Below are positions 6,359-9,571 of a stretch of 9,571 nucleotides of DNA, in pieces (the stretch's first letter is position 1; every line of letters begins with the position of its first letter). The DNA lies in NCBI GenBank assembly GCA_050486105.1, contig JBJHCR010000253.1, positions 1 through 9,571 on the forward strand. Reading direction: 5' to 3'. Source of the DNA: JAEXNA01 sp050486105 (lineage in GTDB: Bacteria; Vulcanimicrobiota; Xenobia; Xenobiales; JADMJV01). The position numbers were made by a program, and so were the translations under genes. The notes under the pieces were generated by a model. That model saw nothing but the letters and a program-made list of their open reading frames with translations, was not told where the DNA came from and did not search any database.

Positions 6359-6375
6359 ACCGAACAAGGTTCGGT
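6359..6375. promoter_or_regulatory. Perfect 7-bp dyad, candidate operator
   Basis: ACCGAAC-AAG-GTTCGGT is a perfect 7+7 inverted repeat with a 3-nt centre, 38 bp upstream of the helicase start. The half-sites GAAC/GTTC recall the Gram-positive LexA box, but that needs a 4-nt centre, so an SOS link is only a guess. A second dyad starts at once: GTCCCAA (6374-6380) with TTGGGAC (6391-6397), 7 bp perfect around 10 nt. Confidence 0.5.
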
Positions 6376-6404
6376 CCCAATGTAACCACTTTGGGACGAG
6401 TCTG

Positions 6405-6433
6405 TTAACTTGACCTGAAAGAGGCCCTACAGT
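6405..6433 (+). promoter_or_regulatory. Candidate sigma70 promoter of the beta-flower gene
   Basis: TTAACT (6405-6410) and TACAGT (6428-6433) are 17 bp apart and each matches consensus at 4 of 6 positions. The predicted start of transcription, about 6440, falls right at the foot of the hairpin at 6441-6464. Confidence 0.3.
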
Positions 6434-6440
6434 TCATCTC

Positions 6441-6464
6441 GACACCAGGGAAGGTTCCTGTGTC
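6441..6464 (+). promoter_or_regulatory. Strong hairpin in the leader of the beta-flower gene
   Basis: GACAC (6441-6445) pairs with GTGTC (6460-6464); after a single bulged C, AGGGA (6447-6451) pairs with TTCCT (6455-6459) including one G-U, leaving a 3-nt loop. It ends 8 nt before the GGAAGGA ribosome binding site (6473-6479). It could be a 5' stabilising stem in the mRNA or a protein-binding dyad. No T-tract follows, so it is not a terminator. Confidence 0.45.
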
Positions 6465-6488
6465 CACATTTGGGAAGGATAGAATGAT

Positions 6489-6908
6489 ATGCCACCGATG
6501 AGAATACTGGGAACCGTCGGACTTATTGTGTTGCTGTCCGTGCCTGCCCTAGCTGACCTCCTTATCCGGGTGGGGGGCTCTCCTTGGGCCTCGCTGGATT
6601 CTGCTGGTTATCTGAGAGTCCGCGGCAGCCTTGTTGGAAGGGTCGATTCGGACGGGACCATCAGGCAGGGCGGCTCCATGGTTGGTCGCATTGACTCCGA
6701 TGGCACCATTCGCAAGGCGGGTTCTCTCTATGCGCGGGTTGAGAACGACGGGACCATTCGAATTCATGGCAGCTTAGAAGGGCGCATTGAGTCTGACGGC
6801 ACCATCAGGAAGAAGGGGACCCTTTGGGGACGAGCTGAAGGGATGATGGGCGGCCAGGATGTTCGCACTGTAGTGGCGGTTTTGCTATTCTTTTCTGACG
6901 ATTGGTGA
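6489..6908 (+). CDS. Secreted five-repeat beta-flower protein
   Basis: This 139-residue exported protein has a signal peptide (1-22, hydrophobic ILGTVGLIVLLSV, cleavage after ALA) and then five 16-residue repeats at 30-45, 46-61, 62-77, 78-93 and 94-109, plus a partial one at 110-118. The unit is G-S-L-x-G-R-(V/I)-(D/E)-S-D-G-T-I-R-x-x; the first copy is the most divergent (GSPWASLDSAGYLRVR). The tail contains VRTVVAVLLFF followed by SDDW. This fits the small '5-fold beta-flower' proteins, a radial beta-strand fold with no known activity; I name the family from memory. The repeats are degenerate at DNA level, so the duplication is old and the protein sequence is under selection. ATG 6489 is 9 nt after GGAAGGA; ATG 6498 is a second possibility. 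It precedes the antiporter operon by 78 bp on the same strand and may be co-transcribed. Confidence 0.85.
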   Translation: MPPMRILGTVGLIVLLSVPALADLLIRVGGSPWASLDSAGYLRVRGSLVGRVDSDGTIRQGGSMVGRIDSDGTIRKAGSLYARVENDGTIRIHGSLEGRIESDGTIRKKGTLWGRAEGMMGGQDVRTVVAVLLFFSDDW

Positions 6909-6927
6909 AGACCTGATGAGAGTCTTC
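6907..6927 (+). other. Hairpin at the end of the beta-flower gene
   Basis: GAAGAC (6907-6912) pairs with GTCTTC (6922-6927) over a 9-nt loop that can add two more pairs. It overlaps the TGA stop. Only weak T content follows, so it may attenuate or process the message between the beta-flower gene and the antiporter operon instead of fully ending it. Confidence 0.3.
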
Positions 6928-6986
6928 TAGTATGTCCGGTCAGAGTTCAAGGAGGACCCCTTTTCCCGGAGTCGGAAGGCCACGGT

Positions 6987-7259
6987 ATGGTCGGTTTCTA
7001 CTTTGCTTGTGCTCTGTTTCTGGTGTTGACTCTTCTGCTGGGTCTGATCCGCATTGGTTTAGGTCCTGGACGTAGCGACCGCATGTTGGTGGTGCAACTT
7101 TTTGGATCCACGGGAGTCGCAGTCCTCCTGCTGCTCTCTCGCTCCACGCAGCAACCTAGCCTGGAAAACATCGCCTTAGTGCTCGCTCTGTTGGCAGTCA
7201 TGATCACGGTGACCTACAATCGCAGAGTTTCGTCTCAATCCAGGGGCGAAAGCGGATGA
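6987..7259 (+). CDS. mrpF: Cation/H+ antiporter subunit MrpF
   Basis: This 90-residue membrane protein is the F subunit of a multisubunit Mrp/Mnh (Na+/H+) antiporter, equivalent to MbhB. It has three hydrophobic segments (about 4-25, 33-50, 58-76). The hallmark G-P-x-x-x-D-R-M lies after the first segment (GPGRSDRM, 26-33), with D31 the conserved acidic residue in the membrane; the usual GPT is GPG here. The third segment ENIALVLALLAVMITV matches the LDVALVLALL block of the family. GGAAGG (6974-6979) 7 nt upstream supports the ATG; a stronger AAGGAGGA at about 6949-6956 is too far away and leads to no start codon. It is the first visible gene of the operon; no MrpE gene fits between it and the beta-flower gene. 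The stop overlaps the next start as ATGA. Confidence 0.92.
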   Translation: MVGFYFACALFLVLTLLLGLIRIGLGPGRSDRMLVVQLFGSTGVAVLLLLSRSTQQPSLENIALVLALLAVMITVTYNRRVSSQSRGESG

Positions 7260-7555
7260 CTCACTGGCTCAATGTGTTCACCATAGGTCTAGTCTCGGCT
7301 GGGTTAGTTTTTTTTGTCGCTGGCAGTCTTGGGATCCTTCGGTTCCAAGATTCCCTATCGCGCTTGCACGCTCTAACCAAAGCCGATAATGTCGGCCTCG
7401 GCTTTGTGGTGTTCGGTCTAATGCTGCAGTGTAGCCATGTTCTGGAGGTGGGAAGATTGGTCTTCATTTGGTTGCTGGCTCTGTTGGCAAGTTCTTCCTC
7501 CTGCTACCTGATTGGCCAAAATGAGTTGCGAGCTAAGCGGGAGAAGAGCAGATGA
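7256..7555 (+). CDS. mrpG: Cation/H+ antiporter subunit MrpG
   Basis: This 99-residue subunit G (MbhC-like) of the Mrp antiporter has three membrane segments (about 6-27, 46-61, 66-85). The family signature G-x-x-G-I-L-R-F-x-D-x-x-x-R-L-H-A-x-T-K-A is clear at 23-43 (GSLGILRFQD...RLHALTKAD), but the usual RFPD is RFQD and the Y-T-R-L-H block is LSRLH. The C-terminal tail (ELRAKREKSR) is basic and probably cytoplasmic. It is coupled to both neighbours by 4-nt ATGA overlaps (7256-7259 and 7552-7555), so the start is secure. In Mrp complexes F and G are small scaffold subunits packed near the ion-transport subunits. Confidence 0.93.
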   Translation: MTHWLNVFTIGLVSAGLVFFVAGSLGILRFQDSLSRLHALTKADNVGLGFVVFGLMLQCSHVLEVGRLVFIWLLALLASSSSCYLIGQNELRAKREKSR

Positions 7556-7815
7556 TTCTGGATATGGTACTTGCGCTTTTGATGCTGGGCTTAGCGGTTG
7601 GGATTTTGTTAGCCAGGGACCTATTTCAGTCGGTGTTGCTTTTTGTCACCTTTGGTTTAGTGGTGGCCCTGGCCTGGGTTAGGCTTGAGGCCCCTGATGT
7701 CGCTTTGGCCGAGGCAGCAATCGGAGCTGGACTCATGGGCGTTTTTCTCCTCGACACGGTCGGTTTTCGTGGGGCGCGGAGGAGGGTAAAATCTATAGAG
7801 GACAAGAGTTCTTGA
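7552..7815 (+). CDS. MbhD-like DUF4040 subunit (detached part of MrpA)
   Basis: This 87-residue membrane protein carries the DUF4040/MbhD signature L-x-A-P-D-V-A-L-A-E-A-A-I-G-A-G at 45-60 (EAPDVALAEAAIGAG), the stretch found in the C-terminal part of full-length MrpA and as the separate MbhD subunit of membrane-bound hydrogenase. Three hydrophobic segments (about 4-20, 26-43, 55-70) are followed by a charged cytoplasmic tail GFRGARRRVKSIEDKSS. In canonical Bacillus-type operons this is fused to the NuoL-like part of MrpA; here it stands alone, as in the Mbh type. It starts within an ATGA overlap, and its TGA overlaps the TTG of the next gene. E55 within the signature is the conserved acidic residue that probably belongs to the ion path. 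Confidence 0.88.
   Translation: MILDMVLALLMLGLAVGILLARDLFQSVLLFVTFGLVVALAWVRLEAPDVALAEAAIGAGLMGVFLLDTVGFRGARRRVKSIEDKSS
7798..7802 (+). promoter_or_regulatory. Shine-Dalgarno supporting the TTG start at 7812
   Basis: GAGGA lies 9 nt upstream of the TTG at 7812, which overlaps the preceding TGA stop as TTGA. No in-frame ATG exists before residue 98, beyond the whole MbhE-like part, so TTG is the only reasonable start. Confidence 0.65.
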
Positions 7816-8528
7816 AGGCCGTCCAAAAGGCTGTTCTCGGTTTCGGGTGCTTGGCCTGTGCCTCAACAACTATCGTGGTGCTCTTAGGGGAATGGCAAGG
7901 GACCGGCGGCCTTCAGCAACAGGTTCGGAACAACCTGGAAAATTCGGGAGTCCAGCACCCGGTGACTGCGGTTTTGCTCAACTTTCGATTCTACGACACC
8001 TGGCTTGAGCTGGCGGTTCTCTGGGCTGGGATTCTGGCCTGTTTGGCGGTTCGTGGGAGTGGAGATTTTCGCTCTGGCCTGAGTTCCTATCGGGCCAGCC
8101 CTATGCTGGGCTGGCTGGTGAGCTTGCTGCTTCCCCTAACCGTCCTGTGTTCGGGCTATCTCTTGTGGCTTGGCAAGTCGTCCTCTGGTGGAGCCTTCCA
8201 GTCCGGTGTGGTTCTCGGAGCAGGCCTGGTTCTCCTGGCCCTAACCGGGCGGGCGGAACTGGTGTTCAAGCGACTGGACCTCTTGAAACTCGGGATCCTC
8301 TTGGGATTTCTCGCCTTTGCCTTGGCAGCGTTGGGAACCCTCAGCCTCGGTAGAGAGATGGGTCAATTCGATCCGGCTTGGGCCGGAGGGGTCATCCTGG
8401 CGGTGGAGTTTTTCGCGGCGCTCTCCATCGGTTTGTCCTTGCCCTGTCTCCTCGCTGGTCTGCAAGCGCACACTCAAGAGCGAGCAGCGACTTGGGTACA
8501 CCGAGAGATGGCGGAAGAGGAGCCTTGA
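7812..8528 (+). CDS. Fused MbhE-MrpB antiporter subunit
   Basis: This 238-residue membrane protein joins two subunits that are separate in archaeal Mbh. Residues 1-82 are MbhE-like (otherwise the C-terminal end of MrpA): a hydrophobic N-terminal segment, then GVQHPVTAVLLNFRFYDTWLELAVLW (46-71), matching the N-x-V-T-x-V-L-x-x-F-R-x-x-D-T-x-x-E block. Residues 92-220 are MrpB/MnhB-like: SPMLGWLVSLLLPLTVL, YLLWLGKSSSGGAFQSG (116-132), then further membrane segments to about 217. The hallmark of MrpB, G-H-x-x-P-G-G-G-F-x-G-G, reads GKSSSGGAFQSG, so the histidine, proline and one glycine are replaced. The start is TTG at 7812, in a TTGA overlap with the previous stop. The TGA at 8526-8528 shares its A with the next ATG. 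Annotation pipelines may label it as hydrogenase subunit E or as MnhB. Confidence 0.87.
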   Translation: MKAVQKAVLGFGCLACASTTIVVLLGEWQGTGGLQQQVRNNLENSGVQHPVTAVLLNFRFYDTWLELAVLWAGILACLAVRGSGDFRSGLSSYRASPMLGWLVSLLLPLTVLCSGYLLWLGKSSSGGAFQSGVVLGAGLVLLALTGRAELVFKRLDLLKLGILLGFLAFALAALGTLSLGREMGQFDPAWAGGVILAVEFFAALSIGLSLPCLLAGLQAHTQERAATWVHREMAEEEP

Positions 8529-8830
8529 TGACAGCCAGTATCTACCTCATAACAGGAGTTCTCTTGTTTTTCTTGGGTCTGTTCGGCGCCATTGCTACCA
8601 CCCATTTGGTGAGGAAGATCCTGGCCCTGAATGTGACGGGAGTGGGAGTCTTTTTAGTGCTAGTCAGCGTGGCAAGAGGGGCTGAGGCCAACATTCCCGA
8701 CCCGGTCCCCCATGCCATGGTGTTGACAGGAATCGTGGTAGCCATGGCCATTTCGGCCTTCGCCCTGGGTTTGGCCCGGCAGATTGCACTTCGCACCGGA
8801 GCCTGGACTCTGCCTGAGGACCGTCCCTAA
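8528..8830 (+). CDS. mrpC: Cation/H+ antiporter subunit MrpC (NuoK-like)
   Basis: This 100-residue subunit C (MbhG-like) is homologous to NuoK of complex I. Three membrane segments lie at about 5-23, 28-47 and 63-84. The diagnostic block is NIPDPVPHAMVLTGIVVAMA (55-74), matching the family D-P-(L/I)-P-Q-A-L-V-L-T-A-I-V-I, with H in place of Q. HLVRKILALNVTGVGVFL (26-43) corresponds to the N-L-x-K-x-x-x-G-x-x-x-x-x-x-x-x-V region. I chose the ATG at 8528, which shares one base with the preceding TGA (TGATG) and gives the normal family length; the open frame extends upstream to 8378 but that part overlaps the previous gene and is not MrpC-like. GGAAGAGGAG just before it can serve as ribosome binding site. 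Confidence 0.92.
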   Translation: MTASIYLITGVLLFFLGLFGAIATTHLVRKILALNVTGVGVFLVLVSVARGAEANIPDPVPHAMVLTGIVVAMAISAFALGLARQIALRTGAWTLPEDRP

Positions 8831-8832
8831 GC

Positions 8833-9571
8833 ATGAGTGCGGAATTGTCCGTTTTGCTCCCTCTTTTGGGAGCAGCTCTGTCCTGGCTCTTTGGTTCGAA
8901 GATCCGGGGAGTGACTTGGTTGGTGGTGAGTTTGGGAACCCTGACCTCAGCTATCAACCTGCGCCAGGAGTTGCTCAGTAGGGGGGGCTACGAGATCGCT
9001 CTAGGGGGTTGGACCCCTCCCCTGGGAATCAGTTTGAATATCGATGGCCTGGCTGTGTTCATGCTGGCCATGACCTCTGTGATTGGACTTCTGGTGGGTT
9101 GGTACTCCTTGGGCTATTTTCACCCCTCTAACGGAGTCAGCAGTTCCCATGAGAACGAGCTATTCTGGCCTCTCTTCATGTTGGCTTGGGCCGGCCTGAA
9201 CGGGCTTTTCCTGTCGGGGGATCTGTTTAATATCTATGTGATGTTCGAGCTCATAGGGCTCACTGGGGTGGCTTTGATAACTCTCACCGGAAAGCTTCCG
9301 GCACTCACCGCTGCTATGCGGTACCTACTGGCGGCTTTTATGGGGTCACTTTGCTACCTCATGGGGGTAGCTCTACTTTACGCAGGTTATGGCAAATTGG
9401 ATTATCTCAGCTTGGGCATGGAGGTCGTCCCCTCGGGCCTGAGCACGGTTGCGTTTTCCTTCATGGCATGCGGTCTGCTTTTGAAGACAGCGCTTTTCCC
9501 ACTCCATTTTTGGCTTCCCCCTGCGCACTCGAACTCTTCCCCGCCGGTCAGTGCGCTGCTCTCAGCCTGTC
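8833..9571 (+). CDS. mrpD: Cation/H+ antiporter subunit MrpD, 5' part
   Basis: The reading frame is open to the right edge, giving 246 residues of a protein normally about 490-500 long. It is the ion-translocating D subunit (MbhH-like), homologous to NuoL/M/N. Its two key charged residues are present: E139 in MFELIGLTG, matching Bacillus MrpD E137, and K218 in LLKTALFPLHFWLPPAH, matching K219. The segment KTALFPLHFWLPPAHS followed by PPVSALLSA is the standard antiporter-like signature. Other landmarks are NIDGLAVFML (69-78), GLNGLFLSGDLFNIYV (121-136) and YLLAAFMGSLCYLMG. It starts 2 nt after the MrpC stop, with GAGGA 12 nt upstream. An NuoL-like MrpA or further Mbh-type genes should follow beyond the window. 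Confidence 0.93.
   Translation, partial: MSAELSVLLPLLGAALSWLFGSKIRGVTWLVVSLGTLTSAINLRQELLSRGGYEIALGGWTPPLGISLNIDGLAVFMLAMTSVIGLLVGWYSLGYFHPSNGVSSSHENELFWPLFMLAWAGLNGLFLSGDLFNIYVMFELIGLTGVALITLTGKLPALTAAMRYLLAAFMGSLCYLMGVALLYAGYGKLDYLSLGMEVVPSGLSTVAFSFMACGLLLKTALFPLHFWLPPAHSNSSPPVSALLSAC

Noticed and set aside
6339..6367. Helicase promoter with -35 inside the first dyad (TTGTTC, 17 bp, CATAAA on the minus strand)
   Set aside because: Transcription would begin at about 6332, inside the GGAGG at 6331-6335, removing the ribosome binding site that supports the TTG start.
6359..6375. LexA/SOS box upstream of the helicase
   Set aside because: The Gram-positive box is GAAC-N4-GTTC; this has a 3-nt centre. 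Kept only as an unassigned dyad.
8378..8527. Upstream extension of the MrpC frame
   Set aside because: It overlaps the preceding membrane-protein gene for 150 bp, is not MrpC-like, and the ATG at 8528 gives the standard family length with a coupled start.

Overview
The window looks like a scaffold piece from a mid-GC Gram-negative bacterium, most likely an uncultivated lineage assembled from a metagenome. A run of exactly 10 Ns at 1489-1498 is a scaffolding gap. Signal-peptide proteins, Shine-Dalgarno sites and tightly overlapping operon genes make it clearly bacterial. The two secreted proteins ending in PGEYA...FCFxID resemble hypothetical proteins I associate with Acidobacteriota; this taxonomic guess is weak (memory only, no search was possible).

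Left part (1-2176): a nested inverted repeat (7-79) lies downstream of a leftward SmtB/ArsR-type metal sensor (605-123). After an AT-rich divergent spacer come two rightward, paralogous secreted proteins (903-1514 and 1514-2176). The scaffold gap falls on the 3' end of the first. A GC-rich cluster of hairpin-forming repeats (about 2183-2436) follows.

Middle part (2588-6321): a rightward HTH-WYL transcription regulator converges on a leftward tandem-cupin protein. Upstream of the cupin, also leftward, is a compact UvrD-like superfamily 1 helicase with an unusual N-terminal domain of about 175 residues and a TTG start. A good intrinsic terminator (4382-4412) separates the helicase from the cupin gene, so these two are probably separate transcription units.

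Right part (6322-9571): a 167-bp divergent spacer holds three dyads. It leads to a small secreted protein built of five 16-residue repeats (beta-flower type), then to a cation/H+ antiporter operon in Mbh/Mrp order: MrpF, MrpG, an MbhD-like DUF4040 protein, a fused MbhE-MrpB protein, MrpC, and MrpD, which runs off the right edge. Adjacent antiporter genes overlap by 1-4 nt or are 2 nt apart, which indicates translational coupling. The products should form one membrane complex exchanging Na+ (or another monovalent cation) for H+, or the ion-pumping half of a larger Mbh-like machine whose remaining genes would lie beyond 9571.

No complete, clearly undescribed system can be demonstrated here. The items most worth a second look are the architecture of the UvrD-like helicase, the beta-flower protein upstream of the antiporter operon, the antiporter subunit layout (no MrpE at the 5' end, MbhE-MrpB fusion with a degenerate signature), the secreted paralog pair, and the two non-coding repeat structures.
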